The translations under genes and the position numbers were made by a program. DNA of 64,000 nt, from positions 124,001 to 188,000 of the forward strand of contig NZ_JIBU02000023.1 of NCBI RefSeq assembly GCF_000633595.2, read 5' to 3'. This document shows positions 24,400 through 32,725 of this stretch, in pieces; within the stretch, counting starts at the first letter, position 1; every line of letters begins with the position of its first letter. This DNA is from Clostridium drakei (lineage in GTDB: Bacteria; Bacillota; Clostridia; Clostridiales; Clostridiaceae). The notes beneath the pieces are model-generated. The model was not told where the DNA came from and did no database searches. It saw nothing but the letters and a program-made list of their open reading frames with translations.

Positions 24400-25752
24400 T
24401 TAAAAATCTTTTCCAAACTCTTCTATTAAATAGTAACTTGATTTAATACCACGAATAAATACACATTTATCTATATTCTCATTAGGTGCATGATTTTTTT
24501 GATCTGCATTTGCATAAGGTATTGTTAATGTTGGCTTCTTTAAAATATCAGTCCACACAAAATTAGGTACAGCTCCAGCCATAACTGGCTCAACAATTAC
24601 TTCTTCATTTGACGCAGATTTTAATGCTTTTATGGCTGAAGGTATATATGGACAATTTGAATCTGTCATAGTTGGCGAATATACTGAAAAATCTTTTATT
24701 GTTGCAAATGGTGAAGATTCTTCCACAATCCTTTTTATACTAGATAAAATTTCATTAGGATTTTGATTTCCAACTAATCGTATGTCAAATTTTGCAACAG
24801 CTTCATTAGGTATAATATTTTTAGTCCCTTCCCCTGTATATCCTGAATTAATTCCCGAAATGTTAAATGTTGGTTTAAACATAAGCAAATTATAATATTC
24901 TTGTTTGCTAAATTTAATGTTAGAAACACCAAATCTCTTTTCAACAATTGATTTATCATATGGTATTTCCTCTATCCATTTTTTCTGTAATTCAGTTGGT
25001 TTAATAACACCATCATAAAAATGTGGAATATTAACATAATCTTTATCAAACGAATACAACTTGTTAATAATTTTATTCAATATCATAATTGGATTTTCAA
25101 TAATATTTCCAGCATTTCCAGAATGATTATCAAATTCTCCTGTTTTTACTCTAATTTCAAAACAAATTAAGCCTCTGTTTCCTAACCTCAAAACAGGTCG
25201 TCCAGATTCATGCATTGATCCATCAATAACAACTACAAGATCTGTATCTAAATGACTATCAGCATATTCTTTTACAACATCAGCTAGATGAGCACTTCCT
25301 TGTTCTTCTTCACCTTCAATAAGAAACTTTATATTAAAAGGAAACTCTCCATGTAATTTTAAGTAACTGTATATACCAAAAATTTGTGCAATTAACTGTC
25401 CTTTGTTATCACCAATTCCACGTGCATAAAATTTACCATCTTTTTCTGTAAGTTTAAATGGATCAGTATTCCACTTTTCAACTGGATCTGGAGACATTAC
25501 ATCATAATGTCCATAAAATAATACAGTAAATAGATTTTTTCCAGGTATACTTGCATATATTGATGGATATCCTTTTGTCTTCAAAATTTCAGTTTCCACA
25601 TTTAATAGATCCTTAAAAAGTGATTCAACATATTCTATAGTATCTTGTATGCCTTCACCAGTAGAACTAATGCCTTTTTTCTCAATTAATTCTTTTAGAC
25701 CTTTTTTAAAACAATCAAAATTTTCAGAAACAAATTCATTAATATCAGTCAA
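24400..25752 (-). CDS. M20 family metallopeptidase (dipeptidase/deacylase type)
   Basis: This is an M20 hydrolase of about 450 residues. The metal-site segments are VLFYGHYDVMSPDP (His and the following Asp), GIGDNKGQLIAQI and IEGEEEQGSAHL with the catalytic Glu, plus a C-terminal His in NADQKNHAPNENI. The dimerisation insert lies around residues 190-320. I prefer TTG 25752 as start because GGAG lies nine bases upstream; the in-frame ATG at 25761 directly touches GGAG. It is the last gene of a leftward operon with a second M20 enzyme and a YjiH/YjiG pair, so small peptides or N-acyl amino acids are likely substrates. Confidence 0.88.
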   Translation of the reverse strand: MTDINEFVSENFDCFKKGLKELIEKKGISSTGEGIQDTIEYVESLFKDLLNVETEILKTKGYPSIYASIPGKNLFTVLFYGHYDVMSPDPVEKWNTDPFKLTEKDGKFYARGIGDNKGQLIAQIFGIYSYLKLHGEFPFNIKFLIEGEEEQGSAHLADVVKEYADSHLDTDLVVVIDGSMHESGRPVLRLGNRGLICFEIRVKTGEFDNHSGNAGNIIENPIMILNKIINKLYSFDKDYVNIPHFYDGVIKPTELQKKWIEEIPYDKSIVEKRFGVSNIKFSKQEYYNLLMFKPTFNISGINSGYTGEGTKNIIPNEAVAKFDIRLVGNQNPNEILSSIKRIVEESSPFATIKDFSVYSPTMTDSNCPYIPSAIKALKSASNEEVIVEPVMAGAVPNFVWTDILKKPTLTIPYANADQKNHAPNENIDKCVFIRGIKSSYYLIEEFGKDF

Positions 25753-25814
25753 TGTTAACATCTCCTTCGTTAAACTTTTCTATAAATATTAAACATACTT
25801 ATGGTAAATAGTTA

Positions 25815-26318
25815 TCATATAAAGCTTAGAATAGCTCTTACTAAAAGCATAACCATTACTGCATCAATTATTGGAATTAAAAGGAGTAGTGTATGCCACT
25901 TTTTATTAACTTTTGAAACGATAACATTTCTAACATAATTGCTAACTAAAGTTCCCATAACAATAGTAGCAGGAAAAAGGATTGTTGCCTGTTTAGCATT
26001 GATAACACCCGTAGCATATAAATTTGCTGTTGCTGCTGCTCCTGCAGCCTTTGCAAAGAATGCTGCAATTAATGCTATCATAGCTTGTCCTGGTAACCCA
26101 AATATCACCATTATAGGACTAAGCAATTTACCTATTATATCCATTAATCCAGTCAATTGGCAAAATTGAATTATTACATAACCTAGTACCATTGCAGGTG
26201 TAATTATTTCTACTCCAATATAAAAACCTTTTTTAGAACCTTCCATAAATGCTTCTATAACACCTTTTTTAACAATAACTTTATCAGAATTTTGCTGAAT
26301 GCTAGCTTGCTGTGACAT
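25815..26318 (-). CDS. yjiG: YjiG-like membrane protein (Gate domain)
   Basis: This is a membrane protein of about 167 residues with four or five hydrophobic segments, such as GVEIITPAMVLGYVIIQFCQ and LLLIPIIDAVMVMLLVRAIL. The segment AFFAKAAGAAATANLYATG is typical of SpmB/YjiG-type Gate proteins. ATG 26318 is preferred because AAAGGAG lies eight bases upstream; it overlaps the end of the yjiH-like gene by 17 bases. YjiG and YjiH act as a pair, presumably in transport or transporter control; the substrate is unknown. Confidence 0.8.
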   Translation of the reverse strand: MSQQASIQQNSDKVIVKKGVIEAFMEGSKKGFYIGVEIITPAMVLGYVIIQFCQLTGLMDIIGKLLSPIMVIFGLPGQAMIALIAAFFAKAAGAAATANLYATGVINAKQATILFPATIVMGTLVSNYVRNVIVSKVNKKWHTLLLLIPIIDAVMVMLLVRAILSFI

Positions 26319-26958
26319 TTTCAATTCTCCTTTCATTATTCTTTTTAGAATCATATTTTAATATAACTCTCACAATATTTGCACCTAATATTTTTACAAT
26401 AATTTCAACTGCAAATATTACTCCAATTGACAATTTTGAAATAGGGACTAATGGAGCTCCACAAGTAATTGTGTTTACAATTACAGCCGATGCTGCAATT
26501 TGATAAGATACAAAAATTGTTCGTTCATCATCTGTAATTAAGTTCTCCTCTGCTAACTCTTTTGTAAGTACAGCAGCAACATCTGTGCTAGTAAATGAAC
26601 TTACAAAAACTAATCCTGCTGATCCTGGAATTCCAAGCAATGGTTTAAGTAATGGTGTAAATACCTTTTCTGCAGCTTTTAATGCGCCTAAAGATTCAGC
26701 CACATTAATAAGCCCCATTGCAAACATGACTGTAGGTATAAGTGTTAATGCAAATAAAAATCCCTCTTTAACACCAGTACCTTTACTACCATGAAAATCT
26801 ATCTTTCCAGCTATCACTCCAAAACTTCCAGTAAGATTGTTAAAATCTAAAGCTTTAAGTGGTCCTTTAACACCACTTAGTGCTCCAGAAAACATAATTA
26901 TGAGAATTATTAACGATAACCATCCTTTTAAGGATACTTTTTTATTTTCATCAGACAT
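26302..26958 (-). CDS. yjiH: YjiH-like membrane protein (Gate domain)
   Basis: This is a 218-residue membrane protein starting with ATG 26958 after GAGGGGG. Hydrophobic segments include WLSLIILIIMFSGALSG near the start, EGFLFALTLIPTVMFAMGLI and ISVAVIV-type helices. The segment LGIPGSAGLVFVSSFTSTDVAAVL is characteristic of nucleoside-recognition (Gate) proteins of the SpmA/YjiH type. In E. coli yjiH and yjiG lie beside the isoaspartyl dipeptidase gene iadA, and here two M20 peptidases occupy the equivalent place. Confidence 0.8.
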   Translation of the reverse strand: MSDENKKVSLKGWLSLIILIIMFSGALSGVKGPLKALDFNNLTGSFGVIAGKIDFHGSKGTGVKEGFLFALTLIPTVMFAMGLINVAESLGALKAAEKVFTPLLKPLLGIPGSAGLVFVSSFTSTDVAAVLTKELAEENLITDDERTIFVSYQIAASAVIVNTITCGAPLVPISKLSIGVIFAVEIIVKILGANIVRVILKYDSKKNNERRIENVTAS

Positions 26959-26985
26959 TTTAATCCCCCTCTTATAAGTGCAAAT

Positions 26986-28161
26986 CTATACCAAATCTTC
27001 CTTCAAATCCATTACACAAGCGGCTATAAGTTTTGCTCTTTCAAATAATGATTCTACTACAGCATATTCTCTAGAAGTATGATTCCATTCACCTTTAACA
27101 CCTATAGCACATACTGTTGGAACTCCACTAATAACAATATTAGCTGCATCTGAACCTCCTCCTGTTGTTTTATCATACACTTCTCCAAACCCTGCTTCTA
27201 TAGAAGTATTTTTAATAAGTTCAAATAATTTCTTGACACCATCAGTAGTTTCCATAGGAGGCATAGAACTTTTAACTGTTAGCTTACTTTTTGTACCTTC
27301 TATATATACTTTGTTTGCAATTTCTTCTAATTTTTTTATAATCTCTGATCGTTTGTCGACTTCTTTATACCTTACATCAATTTCTGCCTTAGCATAATCA
27401 GGAATTGCATTTGGTACAGTACCAGCTTGTAAAGTTCCTACATTAAATGTAGTCCCCCCTTCCCAATCAGTTAAGTTCTGTATATCAATTACTTTATGAG
27501 CAATTTCTTCTATTGCACTTCTTCCTTTTTCCGGTGCATTACCTGCATGGGCAGAAACCCCTTCCACTTCTAAATCGCATTGAAGAACACCTTTACGTCC
27601 TACTATAACTCCATTATCAACGAATCCAGTCTCAAAGTTAAAAGCAGCTGTAAACCCCTTAGCTTCATTAATAAATAGTTCAGCTCCTTTAGAATTACAG
27701 TGACCAGTTTCTTCATCACCAGAAATAATTACCTTTATAGGCCTCTCATTATATCCAACTGAATTTAAAGCTTTAATAGCATAAATAGCAGTAACAATAC
27801 CACCTTTCATATCCAGAACTCCTGGTCCATAAGCTTTACCTTCTTTAATTCTAAAAACATTATTTTTTGTAATACCTTTTTTAAAAACAGTATCCATATG
27901 TCCAGATAAAAGAATTCCTTTTTTCAATCTCTCTGTTCCTATTTCTGCTACAACAGAGTTTCCTGCATATTTATACTCAACTATTTTTGTATTCATTCCC
28001 ATATCTTCAAGTATCTTTTTCAATTTGACTGCTAAATTATCTACTAAATCTTTAGTTCTACTATCACTTTCTGTGTTTACAAGTTCTTCCCATAAAGCCA
28101 ACATTTCGTTTCTATGTAAGTCTATAAATTCAAAAGCCTTCTTTTTTTGATCCAATATCAT
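26986..28161 (-). CDS. M20 family metallopeptidase (carboxypeptidase G2-like)
   Basis: This is a 391-residue M20A-type hydrolase. LLSGHMDTVFKKG carries the first His and Asp, GPGVLDMKGGIVTAIYA the bridging Asp, VIISGDEETGHCNSKGA the catalytic Glu pair, and the C-terminal WNHTSREYAVVESL the last His. The arrangement is close to glutamate carboxypeptidase and PepT-type enzymes. It starts with ATG 28161 after GGAGG and is the first gene of the operon that continues with yjiH, yjiG and a second M20 gene. Peptide or acylated amino acid cleavage is the likely job; the exact substrate cannot be read from sequence. Confidence 0.88.
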   Translation of the reverse strand: MILDQKKKAFEFIDLHRNEMLALWEELVNTESDSRTKDLVDNLAVKLKKILEDMGMNTKIVEYKYAGNSVVAEIGTERLKKGILLSGHMDTVFKKGITKNNVFRIKEGKAYGPGVLDMKGGIVTAIYAIKALNSVGYNERPIKVIISGDEETGHCNSKGAELFINEAKGFTAAFNFETGFVDNGVIVGRKGVLQCDLEVEGVSAHAGNAPEKGRSAIEEIAHKVIDIQNLTDWEGGTTFNVGTLQAGTVPNAIPDYAKAEIDVRYKEVDKRSEIIKKLEEIANKVYIEGTKSKLTVKSSMPPMETTDGVKKLFELIKNTSIEAGFGEVYDKTTGGGSDAANIVISGVPTVCAIGVKGEWNHTSREYAVVESLFERAKLIAACVMDLKEDLV

Positions 28162-28494
28162 TTACTTCCTCCATTCACAATCTTTTTATAAAAATAGATC
28201 TTAATATTAACAAAGATAAACCAATAATCTTTATTTTAAAGTAATATATACCAAAATAGCTATTTAGGTTAACATAATTATACTAAATATGATTTTGACT
28301 GTATATTGTCATTAACTTGTCATTAATAGAAATACATTTTTTATTAAAAAAATTCAGACATATTGTAAATCATAATAAAATGTTATTTAGCTAATCTAAA
28401 TACATATTTTATTGCAAAAAAATAAATAACTTTTAAACTAATAATATTTATTAATTTAAAAGTTAAAAACAAATTATTTTAATAAATTTAAACC
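28162..28494. promoter_or_regulatory. 333-base upstream region of the M20-yjiHG operon
   Basis: No gene is visible. It contains two exact copies of TTGTCATTAA (28306-28315 and 28317-28326), 11 bases apart, that is one helical turn, which is a plausible site for the adjacent regulator. The remainder is very AT-rich, and I could not pick a convincing promoter. Confidence 0.35.
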
Positions 28495-29823
28495 TCAATA
28501 AAAAAGTAATTTAATTAATCTACTAGGTCTACCTATATCAGATATTATTTTTTTGCCAATAACTTTAGCAAAACCATTTTGTTCTAATTTATTAATTATT
28601 CTATATATGGTTCTTGGTGTAGTACCAAAATATTCAGCCAATTCATGAGAAGTAAAGCAATCTTTTTTTTGCCGTTGTACAATATTATATAATTTGAATA
28701 TTGTATTTACACTTATTTCACATTTTTCTGCAATGTTTAAAAACTTTTCATCAATTTTATTCGAATCTGTCTTAGTCATAGATTTTTTTAAATAATCTAT
28801 TGGTCCAACTATCGTCTTAGAATCATATAAAATAAACGTTTTATTCCCACCATATTTTTTAGCTTTTAATAGGCCTAAATTAGCATGATATCTAGCTTCC
28901 CTTGCCGTTTTGCCATACCCTATACCCACACTTATTTTACTTAAAGTATTTTGATTTACCATTTCAAATATATCAAATTTTTGAAGATTTTCTGTTTCTA
29001 TGTCCAAAATTTTCTTTGTAGAAAACAGCATAAAGCCTCTAAAATTGACTTCTTGTACTGCAGCTTCAATTTTCTTAGCAAATATATAAACTTGCTTAGA
29101 AACCTCCATATTTTCTAGAATTATTTGATACTCATCTTTATTGATTATAGACTCTTCATCTGGTAGGTCTATTTCTAAAGAAATAACAACTATTTGACTA
29201 TATTCATTAACCTGTATGCAATGTTTTAATTGAAGTTTTAATAAAGTATTTTTTATAACATCTCTTGTAGGTTGAAACAAAAAACATGGAATATTATCAT
29301 TAGAAAGTTTTTCATAAATATTTGATATTGCTGTGAAACAGCAAGAAACTTTTTTTTCATAAAAATTTTTCTTATGAAAAAAATATACATCTTCCGTATA
29401 GTTATTCCCTTGAAATATATACTTAGGGCAAATATGTATACTTTTATCTATATTTAATTCAAGTTCTTCATAAACTTCATCTACTAAATCCTTATCATAA
29501 CTATCAATACTAATGTTAAAAATATCATATCCTTTATTCAAAGCTTGTAATAACATTTTTAAAAGAGAACCAGAATCTTTGTACACATAATCTGAAACAA
29601 TATCATTAAACATTTTAGCACTAAACCATTTAAAAACAAGTTCTCCTGTAAATAATAAAGCATCTATTGACTTTCTATTATTTTTAACATATTTTAATAC
29701 ATCATTTGTTTCTGAATAATCCCAGTATTCCATATATTCTGCTCTAATTTCATTAAAATTATTTTTTAGTTCAGTTTTAATCTTTCGAAAACGAAGTGGA
29801 TGACCTATAACCAATAATTTCAT
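28495..29823 (-). CDS. Regulator with a degenerate cyclase-like domain and C-terminal winged helix
   Basis: This 442-residue protein is upstream of the M20-yjiHG operon and is its likely regulator. The N-terminal 230 residues look like an alpha/beta sensor (MKLLVIGHPLRFRKIK; IDALLFTGELVF). The middle (residues about 230-345) resembles a GGDEF/cyclase fold but without a GGDEF motif, ending in VGIGYGKTAREARYHANLGL and KYGGNKTFILYD. The C-terminal helix-turn-helix is FTSHELAEYFGTTPRTIYRI with a wing at IGRPSRLIKLLFY. It starts with ATG 29823 after AAAGGAG. I do not recognise a named family; a ligand-sensing activator is inference. Confidence 0.6.
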   Translation of the reverse strand: MKLLVIGHPLRFRKIKTELKNNFNEIRAEYMEYWDYSETNDVLKYVKNNRKSIDALLFTGELVFKWFSAKMFNDIVSDYVYKDSGSLLKMLLQALNKGYDIFNISIDSYDKDLVDEVYEELELNIDKSIHICPKYIFQGNNYTEDVYFFHKKNFYEKKVSCCFTAISNIYEKLSNDNIPCFLFQPTRDVIKNTLLKLQLKHCIQVNEYSQIVVISLEIDLPDEESIINKDEYQIILENMEVSKQVYIFAKKIEAAVQEVNFRGFMLFSTKKILDIETENLQKFDIFEMVNQNTLSKISVGIGYGKTAREARYHANLGLLKAKKYGGNKTFILYDSKTIVGPIDYLKKSMTKTDSNKIDEKFLNIAEKCEISVNTIFKLYNIVQRQKKDCFTSHELAEYFGTTPRTIYRIINKLEQNGFAKVIGKKIISDIGRPSRLIKLLFY

Positions 29824-29892
29824 AGTTCCAATTCTCCTTTTAGAATATAACCTTTGTAAAAAATTTCTATAGAGTTAATTTTTATTTTTTTA

Positions 29893-30477
29893 TCATATTT
29901 TCATAGCTGAAGACATAATAGCCACTCCATAAGCTTTAGTATTTAAAACCTTTTTTATGTTATCTTCTTTTATCCCACCTATTGCTATAACTGGTATAGT
30001 AACACTTTTACATATTTTTTCTAAAAACTCTATTCCTCTTCCCTTTAATCCTAATTTACAATCCGTTTCAAATATGTGACCTGCTATTAAATAATTCGCA
30101 CCAAGCTTTTCTGCTTCCACTGCTTCTTCTTCTCTATGAACAGACACCCCTATAGCAATTTTTTTTAAAATATTCTCATTCCCCTTCATATTTTTAAAAT
30201 TTTGAAATCCTGTGTGAAACCCATAAGCATTTATATCTAAAGCTACTTTAATATTCCCATTAATAATTAAAGGGATATTATACTTATCTGTTATAATTTT
30301 AATTTTTTCACCTAAATGTTTTAACATTTCATAGTCTAAATCTTTTTCCCTTAATATAACAGCATCTGCACCTTTAAATACACATTTTTCTATTACTTCA
30401 CAAAGATTGCTATTTTTATCTATTAAACGCCTATTTGTAACTACATATATCTTTTTATTTTCCTTTAAATTAAACAA
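29893..30477 (-). CDS. ThiE/TenI-family thiamine phosphate synthase-like protein
   Basis: This is a 194-residue TIM-barrel protein. IYVVTNRRLI and ILREKDLDYEML at the start, IGVSVHREEEAVEAEKLGANYLIAGHIF in the middle and VIAIGGIKEDNI near the end are ThiE/TenI signatures. The usual ThiE HxGQxD motif reads FHTGFQN here, so it may be a TenI-type aminase/tautomerase or a divergent ThiE. The start is a TTG at 30477 after GGTGG. It is separate from thiSFGH in the window, and joining the thiazole and pyrimidine halves is the job if it is ThiE. Confidence 0.7.
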   Translation of the reverse strand: MFNLKENKKIYVVTNRRLIDKNSNLCEVIEKCVFKGADAVILREKDLDYEMLKHLGEKIKIITDKYNIPLIINGNIKVALDINAYGFHTGFQNFKNMKGNENILKKIAIGVSVHREEEAVEAEKLGANYLIAGHIFETDCKLGLKGRGIEFLEKICKSVTIPVIAIGGIKEDNIKKVLNTKAYGVAIMSSAMKI

Positions 30478-30607
30478 AGTTCATCCACCACTTTTCATTA
30501 AAATTTCTTTAATCTTCAGAATGTTTCATGCAATAATCACAATATTTATCATATATTTTTAATATTACTTAAATACTAGGAATTTTCTACATTTTTAGGC
30601 TCTTAAA

Positions 30608-31249
30608 TTATTTCTGTTTTATGCCATTTAATAATAAGTCACAATACTTTTCTATAGTTTCATTTATAGATTTTTCATGCTTTTTATATGTTATATACCC
30701 TTTAGAAAATTCTGCTTCTGGTATATTTAACTTTTCCATAATAAAATCTCTCAAAAGTACCATATTCCTAAATATATAGAAAACTAGAATGCTTTTATCT
30801 AAATCCTTACGTATCAACTTTTTATTTTGAAACACATCTACTATATCTATAAATTCTTTGCGTTTCATTGGCAAATATGATTTAAATTGTTCACTTTTGC
30901 AAGCACGAAAAATAAAATTAGCATAATTGTAATACATAAAATCAAATTGCAACACATGAAGAACAAGTTTTTTTGCTATCAATATAGAGTCTAAATGCTC
31001 TTCCTCAGCTTCAAAATCAGTTATATAATCTAATTGTTTCTTTATAGTATAGTCAATAAGAAAAATATATAAATCTGTTTTATTATCAAAATATCTGTAA
31101 AAACTTCCTTTAGCAACTTCCAAATTATTTATAATTCTATTTAAAGAAGCCGAATCAAAATCATGACTTGCAAATTCTCCAATAGATACTCGTATAATTT
31201 CCTCCTGTCTTTCCTGCGGCAAATTAAAAAAAGTTTTATTTGGCAACAT
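30608..31249 (-). CDS. TetR family regulator of the adjacent RND system
   Basis: This protein of about 213 residues has the TetR helix-turn-helix in residues about 20-60: SIGEFASHDFDSASLNRIIN, then VAKGSFYRYFDNKTDLY. The C-terminal domain is helical and divergent, as expected for a ligand pocket. ATG 31249 is preferred because AGGAG lies five bases before it; the frame opens at ATG 31267 without a ribosome binding site. It is divergent from the MFP-RND operon and probably represses it. Confidence 0.85.
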   Translation of the reverse strand: MLPNKTFFNLPQERQEEIIRVSIGEFASHDFDSASLNRIINNLEVAKGSFYRYFDNKTDLYIFLIDYTIKKQLDYITDFEAEEEHLDSILIAKKLVLHVLQFDFMYYNYANFIFRACKSEQFKSYLPMKRKEFIDIVDVFQNKKLIRKDLDKSILVFYIFRNMVLLRDFIMEKLNIPEAEFSKGYITYKKHEKSINETIEKYCDLLLNGIKQK

Positions 31250-31343
31250 TACCACTCCTAATTTCATAGTTAATATAATTTAATCAATGAATTTCTCATC
31301 ATATCAATAACAATTATAACATTTATGAAAAAGTTTTCTAGTA

Positions 31344-31371
31344 TTGACACTAAAAATCATAATGGTATAAT
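31344..31371 (+). promoter_or_regulatory. Promoter of the first RND operon
   Basis: TTGACA (31344-31349) and TATAAT (31366-31371) are 16 bases apart. Directly downstream, TTGACCATGTAGTCGCGACC (31379-31398) contains the palindrome GTCGCGAC, a candidate TetR operator covering the transcript start. Confidence 0.75.
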
Positions 31372-31425
31372 TTTTATATTGACCATGTAGTCGCGACCTA
31401 TCATTCTCATATTAGGAGGTTTATT

Positions 31426-32709
31426 ATGTCAAATAAAATTCTTAGCATTATAAAAAATAAAATATATGATTCTTCAACTAAAAGAAATTTATCTATCATA
31501 TTTCTATCTACTGTAGCAATTTTAATTATTGTTGCATTAGCAGCATATTTTACAGTTTTTTCAAAGAATAATGAAAAAGAAACTGCTATCAAAAGTTATC
31601 CAGTAAAAATTATGGAAATTAAAAGTGGAAGTTATCCTATGTCATTACAATATCAAGGGTTAACTGGAGGCAGTGAAGTTAGAAAGCTTTCTTTTAAAAG
31701 TTCAGCCAAAATTTCAAAAATATATGTATCTAAAGGTCAACATGTAAAAAAAGGTGACAAGCTAGTAGATCTAGATAAAAGTGATCTTAATTTTGCAGCA
31801 GAAGCTGCTAATGCTCAAGTAGCTTCTGCTGCTGCACAATATGATAAAGCTGTAAATGGTACGCAGCAGGAAGATATAAACAAAGCGCAAATAGCAGTTA
31901 AAAATGCACAGAACAGTAATAATTATTACAAAGATTTGTATAATAAAAATCTTAAATTAAGTGAATCTGGTGCCATTTCAAAACAGCAATTACAAGATGT
32001 TAAATTGCAATTGGATAATTCTCAGAATGCTTTAAATAGTGCTGAGCAGAGTCTTCAACAACTGCAAAATGGATCTAGACCAGAAGATAAACAGGCAACT
32101 TTAGGCCAGCTAAATGAAGCAAAAGCAGCTTATGAATCAAAAGAAAATATGCTAAGTGATGCATCTATGACTGCCAATATGGATGGATATGTTGTTGATG
32201 TACTAGGTAAAGAAGGAGAAATGCAGCAAGCTGGCAGTCCTGTAATATTGTTTAGAAGTGAAAAACAAGTTATTACAGTAGGTCTATCAGAAGATGATGT
32301 AAAGAAAGTAAAAGTTGGAACAAAAGCACAAGTAAATATTGGCGATGATAAAGCAAAAGGAGAAATTATAAATATAGTTCAATTAGCAGACAGTAAATCT
32401 GGAACATATAGTGCTGAAATTAACCTTTCTACTCCAATAGATACTAGTAAATATTATGTAGGTGAAACTTCTACAGTATACATAGACATGGGTCAAGCAA
32501 ATTCTATATCTATTCCAATTAACTGCGTTTTAAATGATGGAGAAGATTATGTTTATGTAGTTCAAAATGGACATGCTGTTAAAAAAAATATAACTTTAGA
32601 AGATAACAACGAAGATAAAGTTTCAGTAGAAGGTTTGAAAGATGGAGATAAAATTATAATTGAAGGAATGAAAAATATAAAATCAGGGTACAAAGTTATA
32701 ATTAAGTAA
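31426..32709 (+). CDS. Efflux RND transporter periplasmic-adaptor-type subunit (MFP)
   Basis: This is a 427-residue membrane fusion protein. One N-terminal membrane segment (IIFLSTVAILIIVALAAYFT) is followed by a barrel-sandwich hybrid half (ISKIYVSKGQHVKKGDKLVDLD), a long coiled-coil hairpin rich in Ala/Gln (residues about 110-230) and the second lipoyl half (DASMTANMDGYVVDVLGKEG), then beta-barrel domains. In Gram-positives such proteins sit outside the membrane beside the RND pump. It starts with ATG 31426 after AGGAGG and is followed after 16 bases by the pump gene. Confidence 0.9.
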   Translation: MSNKILSIIKNKIYDSSTKRNLSIIFLSTVAILIIVALAAYFTVFSKNNEKETAIKSYPVKIMEIKSGSYPMSLQYQGLTGGSEVRKLSFKSSAKISKIYVSKGQHVKKGDKLVDLDKSDLNFAAEAANAQVASAAAQYDKAVNGTQQEDINKAQIAVKNAQNSNNYYKDLYNKNLKLSESGAISKQQLQDVKLQLDNSQNALNSAEQSLQQLQNGSRPEDKQATLGQLNEAKAAYESKENMLSDASMTANMDGYVVDVLGKEGEMQQAGSPVILFRSEKQVITVGLSEDDVKKVKVGTKAQVNIGDDKAKGEIINIVQLADSKSGTYSAEINLSTPIDTSKYYVGETSTVYIDMGQANSISIPINCVLNDGEDYVYVVQNGHAVKKNITLEDNNEDKVSVEGLKDGDKIIIEGMKNIKSGYKVIIK

Positions 32710-32725
32710 AAAGGAGATATATAAT

